NCBI GenBank assembly: GCA_905182475.1
Contig: CAJJBR010000096.1
Span: 1-53,947 of the forward strand
Reading direction: 5' to 3'
DNA from: Akkermansiaceae bacterium
Lineage (GTDB): Bacteria > Verrucomicrobiota > Verrucomicrobiia > Verrucomicrobiales > Akkermansiaceae
DNA length: 53,947 nt
In this document: one piece after another, positions 34,244 to 43,511 of the stretch
How the letters are laid out: the number at the start of each line of letters is the position of its first letter
Position numbering within the stretch: the first letter of the stretch is position 1
The notes under the pieces: generated by a model
Told to the model about the DNA's origin: nothing
Database searches by the model: none
What the model saw: the letters and a program-made list of their open reading frames with translations, nothing else
Position numbers and translations under genes: made by a program

Positions 34244-34266
34244 CTTTCACGCTAGATGAAAAAAAA

Positions 34267-34791
34267 TCACGATACCGGATCAGACTGATTTTCAATCACT
34301 TGGCTCTCCGAGGCAGTCGGACGGGTTCCGGAATTCCCCAGATTGGGCACCACTTTGCGGACGAGTTTGGAAAAGCCGCTCTCGGCGGATTCCATGTCGG
34401 ACTCCGCCTGACGCATCGCCTTTTCCCATGCACCTGCAAAACCAGGTGCCTGTTCACGCATGGTGCTGACCGCCATTTCCTGCATACGGAACTGACGAAG
34501 CTCGTTCTTGTCCGGCTTGTTCTGAAGGACGGCGAGATTCACACGGAGATTCTCGTTCTTCGTTTTCAGCGTATCGACTTCCTTTGTAAGCGTGTCGCTC
34601 CCCGTGGCTGTGATTTTCATCTGGGTATTGAGATGGGACTGAAGATCCTGCTTCTCCCCCTCGATTCGCCTGATCTCGCGCTTGAGTTGCATTTTTGCTG
34701 CAATCGAATTTTTCAAAACGAAGACCACGATCAGAAGTCCGAGCAGTAGCCCCCATACGAACGGGTGTTTGATGATTTCTTGAAATTCCAT
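34267..34791 (-). CDS. Membrane-anchored coiled-coil protein
   Basis: A 174-residue protein of unknown function. One membrane span near the N-terminus (FVWGLLLGLLIVVFVLKNSI) is followed by a long charged helix with heptad character (residues about 33-95: RRIEGEKQDLQSHLNTQ, TLTKEVDTLKTKNENLRVNL), then a helical and finally a polar C-terminus. This layout resembles a small cell-envelope spacer or shape protein. It starts 3 bases after the stop of the OmpH-like gene and is clearly co-transcribed with it. Nothing in the sequence shows a catalytic role. Confidence 0.75.
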   Translation of the reverse strand: MEFQEIIKHPFVWGLLLGLLIVVFVLKNSIAAKMQLKREIRRIEGEKQDLQSHLNTQMKITATGSDTLTKEVDTLKTKNENLRVNLAVLQNKPDKNELRQFRMQEMAVSTMREQAPGFAGAWEKAMRQAESDMESAESGFSKLVRKVVPNLGNSGTRPTASESQVIENQSDPVS

Positions 34792-34793
34792 GA

Positions 34794-35407
34794 TCAGTTT
34801 TCTTTCGTTTCCTCTTCCTCAGGGATTACCTCGGTCACTTCGGAGGCATCCTCAAGCGGTTTTTCACCTAAAAGTTCTACCACATCTTCCGTGATATCGG
34901 AAGCGTCTCCGCTATAGAGGACGAACGGAATTCCGGTATTGCTGTTTCCAGAAATGTCCAACTCCCCGTCGATGTTTCGCTCTTTCGCGAGCTGGCTGGC
35001 AGCAGCAGTGATACGTTCGAGTGATGCCCGCATTCCTGCGACCATTTCCTTGTTGATTCGTTTGTTTTCCTCCACGCTAAACTCTTCGAAATCCTGCCGG
35101 AGGGTTTCCGCCTCCTGACGCTTGATCTCGTAGCCCGTATCATCTTTTTCCCTTCCTCGGAATCGATTCGATCCTTGTTCTCCTTGAGAACAGCTTCAAG
35201 CGCCTGGAGTTCTCCCAAGATCGCACGAAATCCATCGGCACGTTCGTTTTCGGAAATTGCATTCCTCTGCTCCTGGATTTCCTTCTGCGCAGCCGCAGTC
35301 GATGGAAGCTCACGGTAAATATCTGTGACACGAACCACCACAAACTTGGGTGCGGCAAACAGCGTGGCCGAAAAAGCCAACCATGATAAGGTAAAGAGAA
35401 ATTTCAT
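34794..35407 (-). pseudogene. OmpH/Skp-like periplasmic chaperone gene with a -1 frameshift
   Basis: The first frame encodes a signal peptide (MKFLFTLSWLAFSATLFAAP), VVVRVTDIYRELPSTAAAQK and helical sequence to IDSEEGKK. The next codons in frame (ATRSSVRRRKPSG) look nonsensical. The -1 frame at the same place continues as DDTGYEIKRQEAETLRQDF to EENKRINKEMVAGMRASLER, the expected OmpH helical tail, and ends as a 93-residue acidic frame at 34794. The switch lies at a run of five A (T5 at 35145-35149 on the plus strand). Six A would make one continuous protein of about 204 residues. It may be a true mutation, a sequence error, or a gene read through slippage at the run. Confidence 0.75.
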
Positions 35408-35454
35408 ACTTTCCGAAGGACTTTAGCCCACCCACCGGATATGTCGATGCCAGA

Positions 35455-36414
35455 CTAGATATCCTGAACGGGCAGAGCGGAGACCTCCTCGCGGAGTTTT
35501 TCAGCAAGCGGCGTCGAGAGGTAACGCTCGCTGGAGGAGCAGCCGATTGTGACAATACGTTTGCCCTTATACTCGGGACGTTTCGCTACCTGCATGGCCG
35601 CCCATACGTTTGCACCAGTGGAAATACCAGCAGGCAGACCTTCTTGCTGGGCAAGTGCCTGTGCGGTGGCGAAAGCATCCTCGTTGGAGACAAGGATGGT
35701 CTCGTCGATGATGTCTACGTTGAGGTTTCCGGGAATGAATCCGGCGCCGATTCCCTGGATCATATGCGGGCCGGGAGCGCCGCCGGAAATGACTGGGCTG
35801 TTCGTCGGCTCAACCGCGAAGGTTTTCATTCCGCAGCGAGCTTTGATTACTTCGGAAACACCGGTGATCGTGCCACCAGTGCCCACCCCGGCAACGAAAG
35901 CGTCGATTTGGCCGTCGGTATCACTCCAAATTTCCTCGGCGGTGGTTTCGCGGTGCGCCTGCGGGTTTGCAGGATTATCGAACTGACCCGGACCAAATGC
36001 CTCAGGCGATTCTTCGAGAAGCTTTTTTGCCATCGCGATCGCACCACCCATGCCCTTCGCACGCGGAGTGAGAACGATTTCAGCACCCAGCAGGCGGAGC
36101 AGCACGCGGCGTTCAATCGACATACTTTCCGGCATGGTCAGGACGCAGCGGTAGCCTTTTGCACGAGCAACAAAGGCGAGTGCGATCCCGGTATTCCCGG
36201 AAGTTGGTTCGATGATCACGCCACCGGGCTTGAGCAGGCCGTCGCGCTCCCCTGCCTCGATCATGGATTTTCCGATCCGATCTTTAACACTAAAGAGTGG
36301 ATTGAAAAATTCCGCCTTCACACAAATTTCAGCCTCAAGGCCCTTGGTGATGTGATTCAAACGGACGAGAGGAGTGTTGCCGATGGTCGAAACCATGCTG
36401 TCTGCGATATTCAT
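35455..36414 (-). CDS. cysK: O-acetylserine sulfhydrylase (cysteine synthase A)
   Basis: A 319-residue PLP enzyme making cysteine from O-acetylserine and sulfide. The Schiff-base lysine is in [34 protein letters not shown] is the substrate loop; [16 protein letters not shown] is the PLP phosphate-binding loop, and [16 protein letters not shown] follows. It has the normal family length. The C-terminal [13 protein letters not shown] is slightly unusual where many enzymes have a LPDxGERYLS sequence. It stands alone in its strand block; the 47-base gap downstream of it leads into the OmpH-like gene, and a repeat-rich region lies upstream. Confidence 0.93.
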   Translation of the reverse strand: MNIADSMVSTIGNTPLVRLNHITKGLEAEICVKAEFFNPLFSVKDRIGKSMIEAGERDGLLKPGGVIIEPTSGNTGIALAFVARAKGYRCVLTMPESMSIERRVLLRLLGAEIVLTPRAKGMGGAIAMAKKLLEESPEAFGPGQFDNPANPQAHRETTAEEIWSDTDGQIDAFVAGVGTGGTITGVSEVIKARCGMKTFAVEPTNSPVISGGAPGPHMIQGIGAGFIPGNLNVDIIDETILVSNEDAFATAQALAQQEGLPAGISTGANVWAAMQVAKRPEYKGKRIVTIGCSSSERYLSTPLAEKLREEVSALPVQDI

Positions 36415-36550
36415 AGCGTGTTGTGGTTGGTGGATTCTGAAATGTTTCCGTGCGCTTTATATGACAGGAGATTTCCTCCTGCCAGCGGAAAAGGCTAAGG
36501 AATTTTACACCGCAACAACTCTCTCGACTCCGTTCGCCTGTAACTACGCC
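36415..36550. other. Upstream region of cysK
   Basis: This AT-moderate stretch must hold the cysK promoter. No gene or clear promoter is visible. Confidence 0.3.
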
Positions 36551-36754
36551 CTACTCCACACCAACACCCAGATCCCTCATGCTCCACAAGTCTCCCGCTG
36601 CCGCTGTCCCGCGCAACTTTCTCGCTCCATTTTGCCGTTTCTCTGAAAAGCGTTCCCGGGACGCTTTGAACGCATCATCCACAAATCCCTTACTACCAAT
36701 CACTGCACCATCGGTGAAATATCTCACCCTGCACCGCAGCATTTTCGCCATTTT
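36551..36754 (-). pseudogene. RAYT (Y1-type REP-associated) transposase C-terminal fragment
   Basis: About 68 codons of a frame look like the C-terminal end of RAYT/Y1 transposase-like proteins of PVC bacteria: CRVRYFTDGAVIGSKGFVDD, RERFSEKRQNGARKLRG and WSMRDLGVGV. The N-terminal catalytic domain, with the HUH motif and the active Tyr, is absent: the frame upstream of base 36754 is unrelated. It is a relic, not an active gene. REP-like palindromes lie beside it (36820-36970), as expected for RAYT neighbourhoods. Confidence 0.7.
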
Positions 36755-36839
36755 TAGCTTGGGAAGAACCGTCTGGTTTTCGCGCGATTCCATGGCTTCG
36801 GCAGGGTGGAACTGAAAGTGGTGGGCAGAAACCTTCAAC

Positions 36840-36972
36840 TCCAACGGAGTTACGTATTTTAGCCCGGGGTTCCTCCTTCGCCAAGGCTACGGGAGGACAA
36901 GTGGTGCAACGCAGTGAAGCCTACCCCGGGACAACGGCACCAAAAAATCCATCAACCCCAACGGGGTTGTGC
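36840..36972. repeat. REP-like palindromic repeats
   Basis: Two palindromes are seen: ACTCCAACGGAGT at about 36839-36851 and CAACCCC-AA-CGGGGTTG at 36953-36969, joined by a conserved-looking stretch with CGCCAAGGCTACGGGAGGAC. Similar pieces recur at 46452-46475 (CAACCCC-AAG-CGGGGTTG) and 53653-53680 (CGCCAAGGCTACGGCGGACA), so this is an interspersed repeat family. Confidence 0.75.
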
Positions 36973-36973
36973 C

Positions 36974-38137
36974 CTAGCGGTCTTTGCGCCGAGCGTCCTG
37001 CTCTTTGGCCAAGGGGTCGAGTTCCGCCAGAGTGAACCGTGTGCTGATGACCGATTGATGCTTCTTGCCGGGCTTGTATTTGATGTAAGTGGTGGCGATT
37101 ACCGTGCCGTCGTCCAAGATCTCCATGCCGGGGTAGCCGCAGTCGTGGCCGGCGTAGCTGTGGAGAAGTTTTACGCGATATTGGCCAGGCCTGCCTTTGC
37201 GAATGTCGTCATAGGTGCCCACCCAGGCGACGAAGTGGTGGTGGGTCGAGCTGCCGCGCGCCGTGTCGCGAAAGGCGATCACCAGGCGATTGTCTTGTGT
37301 ATAGACGCCCGCGTGCCGGTCGCCGGTCAATCCCCAGGGCGTGTCTTGCGGCTTACTCCACGTTTTGGCTTCGTCGCTGCTGAACATCATCAGACTGCGC
37401 CCTTTGTGGGTGTTCTCTCGCATCAGGCAGCACAGTTCTTTCCCGTCGGGCGAGCGGAAGACGAACGGTTCGCACGGAGCCTTGTCCTCTACCCGCGCGA
37501 CGAGGGTTGGCTTGGACCAGGTCAATCCGCCATCGGTGGTTCGCGACTGCATCACCTCCAAATCGCGCTCGATCTTGCCCTGCACTTCGTGACTGAACAT
37601 GCGGTGATACATGCCGAGGTAGCTGCCGTCTTTCAGCTGAACGATGGAGCTGAAGGTCATGACGCACTCGAAATCGATGCCCAGCTGGGGCATTTCCTTC
37701 CAGGTCTTGCCTCTGTCCTCACTGACAATGCGTGGCATTCTGCCGGCCGAGAAAACCCAAATCCGCTCCTTGCCCGCCGGATCGACCAAACGATAGATGC
37801 TCGGGCAGTTACGGTGATGCTTGTAGCCAGGCGGCATCCGATCGTCCAACCGCTTCCAAGTCAGCCCCGCGTCGTCGCTGCGGCCCATCGGACCGGCCGG
37901 GCCGCCGTGGCCAATGCTCCAAACGGCGAACATGGTCTTCTTGTCGGGAAGCAACAAGGTCGTTGGGTGGCCCTGGTAGATCTCTTCCGTACCGGCGGCG
38001 ACGACCACGTGCCGTTCGGACTGTTTCGAAATATCGACTACGGAAAGGTTTTCCTTTTCGGCCTTTTCCGCCGCCGTTGCGATTGTGAGGCTCGATGCAC
38101 ACAAGATTCCCAAATGGATCAAATAACGTCGTTTCAT
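36974..38137 (-). CDS. Secreted sialidase-like (BNR/Asp-box) protein
   Basis: A 387-residue protein with a signal peptide ([20 protein letters not shown], cleavage near ATAAEK). The mature part is a six-bladed propeller: Asp-box-like repeats include [31 protein letters not shown] and [11 protein letters not shown]. The position of an arginine-containing FRIP motif is taken by [14 protein letters not shown], so classical sialidase activity is not assured. It belongs to the exo-alpha-sialidase-like family common in glycan-degrading PVC bacteria. It diverges from the next gene across a 307-base region that contains a dispersed repeat. Confidence 0.78.
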   Translation of the reverse strand: MKRRYLIHLGILCASSLTIATAAEKAEKENLSVVDISKQSERHVVVAAGTEEIYQGHPTTLLLPDKKTMFAVWSIGHGGPAGPMGRSDDAGLTWKRLDDRMPPGYKHHRNCPSIYRLVDPAGKERIWVFSAGRMPRIVSEDRGKTWKEMPQLGIDFECVMTFSSIVQLKDGSYLGMYHRMFSHEVQGKIERDLEVMQSRTTDGGLTWSKPTLVARVEDKAPCEPFVFRSPDGKELCCLMRENTHKGRSLMMFSSDEAKTWSKPQDTPWGLTGDRHAGVYTQDNRLVIAFRDTARGSSTHHHFVAWVGTYDDIRKGRPGQYRVKLLHSYAGHDCGYPGMEILDDGTVIATTYIKYKPGKKHQSVISTRFTLAELDPLAKEQDARRKDR

Positions 38138-38444
38138 GTTTTGCTTTATTTAAAGGGGTTGTTTTCAGAGACAACCTATCACTAACGTCTGCAGAGTATC
38201 TGGAAAGGCATTTTCCCAAAAAGAAGCAAAGCTTCGTAGCCGCTAGGAATTTGCTTTTGAGGGGGGTGATGAGCCTCTCAAGGAGCCGCCGATCACGGGT
38301 TCCTAATCCAAGGCTCTCCTCGACTCGAAGTCACGCGTTGACGTGGGCATTTCCTCGGCACGAACAGTTTTCTGAGGCGATGTGGACTTCGGGCGGGAGC
38401 TTGTGGTTGTGAAATTCCGGCAAATTCGCTAACAAACTCTCATC
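38138..38444. promoter_or_regulatory. Divergent intergenic region with first copy of the duplicated segment
   Basis: Both divergent promoters must lie here. It carries GCTAGGAATTTGCTTTTGAG (38242) and a copy of the duplicated segment that recurs at 39705-40003; the copy here starts at about 38245 and runs into the coding region. Confidence 0.5.
38242..38269 (+). repeat. Dispersed G-rich repeat, copy 1
   Basis: GCTAGGAATTTGCTTTTGAG followed by a run of G is repeated with variations at 39703-39730 and 53355-53380. It occurs once in each of three intergenic sites of this half of the window. Confidence 0.5.
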
Positions 38445-39656
38445 ATGAAACGCGCACTCATCACCACCACAATTCTCACCTGTTCCGCTACAGGATTGGT
38501 TTCGGCCCAGAAAGCCACCGAACACAGCCAAGCCGGATGGCGGCTCAAGTCCGACTCGGTCAGTTTGTTTGTGACCGAGACCGGCGGTCATATGGCTCCC
38601 GTCAAATTCTATGCGAACTCGGACAATCCGATCGAGCCATACTACATCAGCCCCTGGCAGGACGAGAAACATGACAGCATGCCTGCCGAGGTCATGGTGC
38701 CTTTGCGCGGTGATTTTTTCTGCATGCCCTTCGGCGGCAATGGCGAAGAAGTGAATGGTGAAAAGCACACGCCTCACGGCGAAGTGTCGGCATCGAAGTG
38801 GTCGTTCGTCGGAAGTGGCAAGAAAGGAAAGGTCTCGAGCATCAAACTCAGCATGAAGACCAAGACCCGGTCCGGCAACGCCACCAAGGAACTGCGGCTG
38901 CTTGAGGGCCACAACATCATTTATTCCACGCACACACTGGCGGGCTACTCGGGAAAGATGCCGCTGGGTCACCATGCGACACTGGCCTTGCCTGAAGAGG
39001 AGGGCAGCGTGCGCATCGCGACGAGCAAATTTGAAGTGGGATTTACCAACCCGACACAATTCAGCAATCCCGTGAACAGGGAATACCAATCGCTCGCCAT
39101 GAACGCCAGATTCACCGACTTGACCAAGGTTCCGCTCATCTGGAAAGGCGCTCCGGATGCCGACTGCACCTCATTTCCCCATCGAACCGGACACACAGAT
39201 CTTCTTCAAATCTTCAAAAAGCCGGGCGACGAACCGGCCTGGCTGGCGGCAACCTGCGAAAGCAGAGGGTATCTCTGGTTTTCCATGAAGGATCCTTCCA
39301 TCTTGAATTCGACCGTATTCTGGATCGCCAACAAGGGGCGCCATGCCGAACCCTGGAACGGACGCAACCGTTGCCTGGGATTGGAGGATGTCTGTGGCTA
39401 CTTCGCCGACGGCCTTGCCGCTTCTCTCAAGCCGAACCTCGTGAACAAAGCCGGATTTGCCACCGCCGTAGAACTCTCCCCTGACAAACCCACGGTCGTC
39501 AATTACATCCAGGGAGTTGCCAAAATTCCTCGCGGGTTCACCAATGTTAAGACGGTGCGGTTCGGTGACGACAAGGTAACCTTCACTTCGGTGGAAGGAA
39601 AGATGGTCGAAGTCGCGGTGCAGCACGGGTTTTTGAAAACCGGCCGCCTGGAGTAG
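38445..39656 (+). CDS. Secreted protein of unknown function (aldose-1-epimerase/mutarotase-like)
   Basis: A 403-residue secreted protein. The signal peptide MKRALITTTILTCSATGLVS ends near SAQKA. The mature part is beta-rich and resembles galactose-mutarotase-like proteins: RLKSDSVSLFVTETGGHMAP at the start, THTLAGYSGKMPLGHHATLA in the middle, and GLEDVCGYFADGLA later. I do not recognise a specific family. It may modify or bind a sugar released by the neighbouring sialidase-like protein. The start region and 200 bases upstream are duplicated at 39705-40003. Confidence 0.65.
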   Translation: MKRALITTTILTCSATGLVSAQKATEHSQAGWRLKSDSVSLFVTETGGHMAPVKFYANSDNPIEPYYISPWQDEKHDSMPAEVMVPLRGDFFCMPFGGNGEEVNGEKHTPHGEVSASKWSFVGSGKKGKVSSIKLSMKTKTRSGNATKELRLLEGHNIIYSTHTLAGYSGKMPLGHHATLALPEEEGSVRIATSKFEVGFTNPTQFSNPVNREYQSLAMNARFTDLTKVPLIWKGAPDADCTSFPHRTGHTDLLQIFKKPGDEPAWLAATCESRGYLWFSMKDPSILNSTVFWIANKGRHAEPWNGRNRCLGLEDVCGYFADGLAASLKPNLVNKAGFATAVELSPDKPTVVNYIQGVAKIPRGFTNVKTVRFGDDKVTFTSVEGKMVEVAVQHGFLKTGRLE

Positions 39657-39704
39657 ACTCAGATTGATATCCCAGGCCCGGGCGAGCCCGGATTGGGGGC
39701 GCCA
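39657..39704. other. Spacer after the secreted protein gene
   Basis: A GC-rich stretch with an inverted repeat CCGGGC-GA-GCCCGG (about 39679-39692), possibly a transcription terminator without a T-tract. Confidence 0.35.
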
Positions 39705-40003
39705 AGGAATTTGCTTTCGGGGGGGGGTGAGACTCTCAAGGGGGCGCCGATCACGGGTTCCTAATACAAGGCTCTCCTCGACTCGAAGTCACGCGTTGAC
39801 ATGGGCACTTCCTCAGTACGAGCAGTTTTCTGAGGCGATGTGGACTTCGGGTGGGAGCTTGAGGTTGTGAAATTTCGGCAAATTCGGGAACAAACTCTCA
39901 CCATGAAACGCGTAATCATCACCACCACGATTCTCTCCTGTTCCGCTACAGGATTCGTTTCGGCCCAGAAAGCCACCGAACACAGCCAAGCCGGATGGTG
40001 GCT
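39705..40003 (+). repeat. Partial second copy of the 38245-38545 segment
   Basis: About 299 bases repeat the promoter region and signal-peptide codons of the preceding gene with scattered differences. The copy preserves GATCACGGGTTCCTAAT, CTCTCCTCGACTCGAAGTCA, and the whole start region up to the codons for HSQAGW. Homology stops at about 40003, and what follows is the 3' end of the nitrate ATPase gene (minus strand). Confidence 0.9.
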
Positions 40004-40061
40004 ATTTGGGTTCAGCAACAGGCGGCCAGTTACTTGGCTGTCTCCACCTTCGCGCCGGTGA
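39903..40061 (+). pseudogene. Truncated copy of the secreted protein (signal peptide only)
   Basis: The frame starts with MKRVIITTTILSCSATGFVS and continues AQKATEHSQAGW, paralleling the full gene, then runs on into unrelated sequence and stops after 52 codons. The mature domain is absent. It overlaps the end of the converging nitrate transporter ATPase gene by 32 bases. It could express only a secreted stub and is best treated as a pseudogene made by partial tandem duplication. Confidence 0.85.
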
Positions 40062-40881
40062 AGCCGAGAAGATTCGATGAATCGTGAATGCGTGGATCTG
40101 TCCTGAGGTGCGCGCGTTCCGTGAGATAAGACAAAAGGTGATCCAAACACTGGTAGTAGAGCGGATCCTTCATCATCGAGGTGCGTTCGCGTGGTCGCTC
40201 AAAATCGATACTGAGTATCTCGCCGATGGTTGCGGCGGGGCCGTTGGTCATCATGACCACCCGGTCGCAGAGGAAAACGACCTCATCGACATCATGGCTA
40301 ACCAAAACTGTGGTGATTTTCTCGCGATCCAAGATTTCGAGAATGACATCCTGAAGCTCCATCCGAGTCAGGGAATCGAGCCTACCGAAAGGCTCGTCGA
40401 GGAGCAGAACGGTGGGCTTGAGGGCGATGGCGCGGGCGATGCCCACCCGCTGCTGCATTCCCCCGGACATTTCGGTGGGACGCTTGTTCATCGAGTCCGC
40501 GAGGCCGACCGCGCACAGGGCGTATTCGGCGATCTGTTTGCGCTGTGCCTTGGTCGCGTGGGGGTAGACATTGTTGACGCCGAGCATGACGTTTCCGAAC
40601 GCGGTCATCCACGGCATCAGGCACGGTGACTGGAACACCACGGCGCGGTCGGGGCCGGCTCCCGTGATTTCCGAATCGCCCACGATAATACCGCCGTCGG
40701 AGATCTCGTTGAGGCCGGCTAGCATGGTGAGGACAGTCGATTTTCCACATCCGGAATGACCGATGAGACCGACGAACTCGCCCTTCTCGATGTTCAGGTT
40801 AAAATCGACCACAGCACGGAACGTCTCGCCGTACGGGTTCGGATAGGACTTGGTGAGATTGAAGATTTCGACTTGTCGCAT
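40030..40881 (-). CDS. nrtD: Nitrate-type ABC transporter ATP-binding protein (NrtD-like)
   Basis: A 283-residue ATPase of the nitrate/sulfonate/taurine ABC family. It has Walker [11 protein letters not shown], the Q-loop, signature MSGGMQQRV, Walker [13 protein letters not shown] and the H-switch [17 protein letters not shown]. The start at 40881 ([13 protein letters not shown]) is preferred, since the frame upstream reads as non-family sequence. The C-terminal extension of about 50 residues ([29 protein letters not shown]) is typical of NrtD. It is the last gene of the cluster. Confidence 0.85.
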   Translation of the reverse strand: MRQVEIFNLTKSYPNPYGETFRAVVDFNLNIEKGEFVGLIGHSGCGKSTVLTMLAGLNEISDGGIIVGDSEITGAGPDRAVVFQSPCLMPWMTAFGNVMLGVNNVYPHATKAQRKQIAEYALCAVGLADSMNKRPTEMSGGMQQRVGIARAIALKPTVLLLDEPFGRLDSLTRMELQDVILEILDREKITTVLVSHDVDEVVFLCDRVVMMTNGPAATIGEILSIDFERPRERTSMMKDPLYYQCLDHLLSYLTERAHLRTDPRIHDSSNLLGFTGAKVETAK

Positions 40882-40912
40882 GATATCGTTCGGTTGGGTG
40901 GATTGATCAGGT

Positions 40913-41818
40913 CTAGCGGCTCCTGACGGATCGGTCGTTCTTGGAAACCGGGTTGAAATCCCGTGGGGAAACCTCCGGCATCGTGACAATTCGGGAGTCT
41001 CTCGATTCGTTCGCCGTGCGGTTCATGCCGACGAGGTAGGAGGTGATCTCCGTTTTCAAAAACTTGTATTCAGGGTTCTCCGTCAGCGTGCGTCGATCTC
41101 TCGGGCGCTCAAGGCCGACCGGGAACGCCGTATCAAGATTGGCGCGCGGCCCCATCGTCAGCGGAATGATGCGGTCCGCCATGAGGATGGCTTCATCGAC
41201 ATCATTGGTGATGATTACAACGGTCTTTTTCTGCTGCTCCCAGATCTGGAGAATCTCGTCCTGAAGCACCGCGCGGTTGAGCGCGTCGAGTGCGGAGAGC
41301 GGTTCGTCGAGGAGCAACACCTCCGGCTGCATTGAAAGTGTTCGAGCCAGCGAAACCCGCTGCCTCATGCCTCCGGAAAGTTCATGGGGCTTCTTGTCCC
41401 GGGCGGGGGTGAGGTGAACCATCTCAATGTAGTGCTCGATGTGTTCCCTGAGCTCGACTTTGGATTTCTTAGGAAAAACCTGTTTCACCGCCAGTTCGAT
41501 ATTCCTGTAGACACTCAGCCAGGGGAGCAGCGAGTAACTCTGGAACATCACCCCGCGCCGCGGGCCGGGGCGGGTCACAATCTCCCCAGCCATCGTCACT
41601 GTGCCCGTGGTAGGCCTCTGCAGCCCCGCCAGCAAAGAGACCAGGGTGGATTTTCCGGATCCGGAAAATCCGATAATGGCGACAAACTCGTTCTCTTTCA
41701 CCTCGAGATTGGTGTTTTCAAGGACATTGACGCGCTTGTTCTCAGGGCCGAAGCCGACCGAGACGTCATTCAGTGCGAGGAACGGGGCGCTTGTGGGAAA
41801 TGGGGTGATCGTGGACAT
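40913..41818 (-). CDS. Nitrate-type ABC transporter ATP-binding protein (NrtC-like, short)
   Basis: A 301-residue ATPase with Walker [11 protein letters not shown], signature LSGGMRQRV, Walker [13 protein letters not shown] and the H-switch region [15 protein letters not shown]. It resembles the N-terminal half of cyanobacterial NrtC, but lacks the fused NrtA-like substrate-binding domain; the family's regulatory half is therefore missing. The start at 41818 (MSTITPF) is preferred; it lies 4 bases after the permease stop. NrtD begins 31 bases after its end. It probably pairs with NrtD as a heterodimer. Confidence 0.82.
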   Translation of the reverse strand: MSTITPFPTSAPFLALNDVSVGFGPENKRVNVLENTNLEVKENEFVAIIGFSGSGKSTLVSLLAGLQRPTTGTVTMAGEIVTRPGPRRGVMFQSYSLLPWLSVYRNIELAVKQVFPKKSKVELREHIEHYIEMVHLTPARDKKPHELSGGMRQRVSLARTLSMQPEVLLLDEPLSALDALNRAVLQDEILQIWEQQKKTVVIITNDVDEAILMADRIIPLTMGPRANLDTAFPVGLERPRDRRTLTENPEYKFLKTEITSYLVGMNRTANESRDSRIVTMPEVSPRDFNPVSKNDRSVRSR

Positions 41819-41822
41819 TGGA

Positions 41823-43433
41823 TTAGCCTGCTGGGACTGCGGAATCGAAGGAAACGAGGCGCTGGAAAACGACCATGATGCGATCGAGAAGCATCCCGAT
41901 GATGCCGACGATGAAGACCACCACGAACATCTGAGCGAAGGACTCCGAGGAGCCATTTGTATACATGTCGTTCACGAATTTCCCGATACCCTCGGAGGTG
42001 GAGAGAATTTCCGCTGCAACGAGCACCATCCAGCCAACACCGAGCGAGATACGCAGACCTGCGAAGATGAGCGGCAGGGCGGTGGGAATGACGATCTTGA
42101 AAAGGCGCGACCAGAAGCCGAGGCGCAGAACGCGAGCCACGTTCATGTGATCCTTGTCCACGGCTCCTACCCCGAGGGCGGTATTGACGAGAGTGGCCCA
42201 CAGCGAACAGAGCGCTACCGTCACGGCGGAGGAGAGGAACATCGGGTCGATCTTGTAGTTTTTGATAAACGGGACTTTGTCGAAGAACATCAGGAAGGCG
42301 TTGTTCTCAGGATCCGGCATAAAGCCACCGATGATGATCATGATGATGGGCAGCCAGACGAGAGGTGAGACCGGTTTGAACAGCGCGATGAACGGCGTCA
42401 TGGCGGCCATGAAAGTGGCCGAGAGTCCGCAGAGGATGCCAATCGGGATCGCGATCGCAGAGGCCAGCAGGAAGCCGGCGAACACGCAGAGCAGGGAGCG
42501 GACAATCTGCTTCGGCAGCGTCCAGGGCTTGGCGTATTTCGAGCTGGCGGTGGTTTTGATAAACTTCTCGTTCTTGATGATTCCGCTACCGAGCCGGTAC
42601 AGATCGCCCTCGGTGGCGGTGAGAAAGGAAGTTCTGGTCTCCTTCAGCTTCGTCTTCGCAGCGGCAAGTTTCAGCTCGCGGGAGTCCTTCCCGAGCATGT
42701 CGATGTATTTGACAAGAAACTGCTTTTCCTCGGCGAGAACTGTGTTGGCGCGGGTCGCGTCCTTGACCTCGGGGAAAGTAATTTCCTGAGCCTCCTCATA
42801 TCTGTCCTTGAGCTTGGCGAGCTCCAGCTTGTCAATTTCCGTCCTGGCTTGCGTGTCTCTCAGTTTCTGAAGAAAAGCGAGCCGCGCCTCTTCCGTGGCG
42901 GTGTTCAATGTGGCAGCCTCCGCCTTGAGCGCGGCGGTACGCCCCTTACGCGATTCGCGTGATATTTCGCGCAGCGTGTCGTAGGCGTTTTTGGCGGGCG
43001 CGACCGTAGTATCGAACTTCACCGTCGAAGCCTCCCTCGCTGCGGTGAGCTGTTGCCGGGCGATTTTTTCGAGCATCCCGACCTCGGCGATGCGAGCAGT
43101 GGCTCGGGCAAGTTCCGTCTCACGTTCCTTGCCTTGAAGAAGGAACCCATCCTGCTTGGCGGTTTCGTAGTTATGGAAGCGCCATATGCCCGCCCGGGCA
43201 TCCCAGACAACGGATGGGGTGGGCACCTCACCGGACTTCGTCCTATGCTTCGGTGCGACGACAGCCCAGAGCCAAAAGAAAGCGAGGAAGGCAAGCGTGG
43301 GGATCACGATCAAGCGCCCGATCTCCTTCATCTGCTTCGCTGGTTCCTCCCCAGTGGCCAGGCGAACCACGGGCGAGAGGAAATTAAGTCCGGCAATATC
43401 GATGCCTTTTAGTATCGTGTATTTCGCTGACAT
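41823..43433 (-). CDS. nrtB: Nitrate-type ABC transporter permease (NrtB-like) with coiled-coil insertion
   Basis: A 536-residue permease; typical NrtB has about 280. Residues about 38-60 form the first membrane span ([22 protein letters not shown]). Residues about 70-300 are a polar, Ala/Lys/Glu-rich helix-forming region ([52 protein letters not shown]), with coiled-coil character. The binding-protein-dependent permease domain follows, starting near [13 protein letters not shown] and containing [19 protein letters not shown], the EAA-type coupling loop. The inserted part should be extracytoplasmic because it follows the first span. The ATG at 43433 is preferred to the TTG three codons upstream. 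It is 78 bases after the binding protein gene. Confidence 0.85.
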   Translation of the reverse strand: MSAKYTILKGIDIAGLNFLSPVVRLATGEEPAKQMKEIGRLIVIPTLAFLAFFWLWAVVAPKHRTKSGEVPTPSVVWDARAGIWRFHNYETAKQDGFLLQGKERETELARATARIAEVGMLEKIARQQLTAAREASTVKFDTTVAPAKNAYDTLREISRESRKGRTAALKAEAATLNTATEEARLAFLQKLRDTQARTEIDKLELAKLKDRYEEAQEITFPEVKDATRANTVLAEEKQFLVKYIDMLGKDSRELKLAAAKTKLKETRTSFLTATEGDLYRLGSGIIKNEKFIKTTASSKYAKPWTLPKQIVRSLLCVFAGFLLASAIAIPIGILCGLSATFMAAMTPFIALFKPVSPLVWLPIIMIIIGGFMPDPENNAFLMFFDKVPFIKNYKIDPMFLSSAVTVALCSLWATLVNTALGVGAVDKDHMNVARVLRLGFWSRLFKIVIPTALPLIFAGLRISLGVGWMVLVAAEILSTSEGIGKFVNDMYTNGSSESFAQMFVVVFIVGIIGMLLDRIMVVFQRLVSFDSAVPAG

Positions 43434-43511
43434 GGGGTTCAAGAGTTGGTTAGAGCTGGTGCGATCCGTGGAGAGCGCACCGACCTTTTCCGGGCAATCT
43501 GTTATTGCGGA

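Larger units (their letters stand above)
34073..34245 (+). ncRNA. Candidate structured RNA or leader, three hairpins
   Basis: Three strong inverted repeats follow one another in an intergenic space: GTTTTCAT/ATGAAAAC (34068-34098), CCTCGCGGC/GCCGCGAGG (34099-34131) and GGGC-GCC-CGCTC pairing with GAGCG-GGC-GCCC (34141-34195). A smaller AGAACC/GGTTCT hairpin (34228-34243) follows. This density of structure is unusual. A 35-codon ORF overlaps the same bases (34092-34199), so the structure could be an RNA, a codon-constrained mRNA or both. No known RNA family is recognised. The strand is not certain. Confidence 0.4.

Noticed and set aside
36755..36844. The 97-residue frame as a complete gene
   Set aside because: Only its C-terminal two thirds resemble a RAYT protein; the beginning is unrelated sequence, and the catalytic domain is missing.
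36914..38185. A 423-residue plus-strand frame antisense to the sialidase-like gene
   Set aside because: It has no signal, family motif or ribosome-binding sequence and is a shadow of the propeller gene on the other strand.
39840..39902. The frame upstream of the truncated secreted copy as extra coding sequence
   Set aside because: It is the duplicated promoter region; the matching start in the full gene is at the later ATG.
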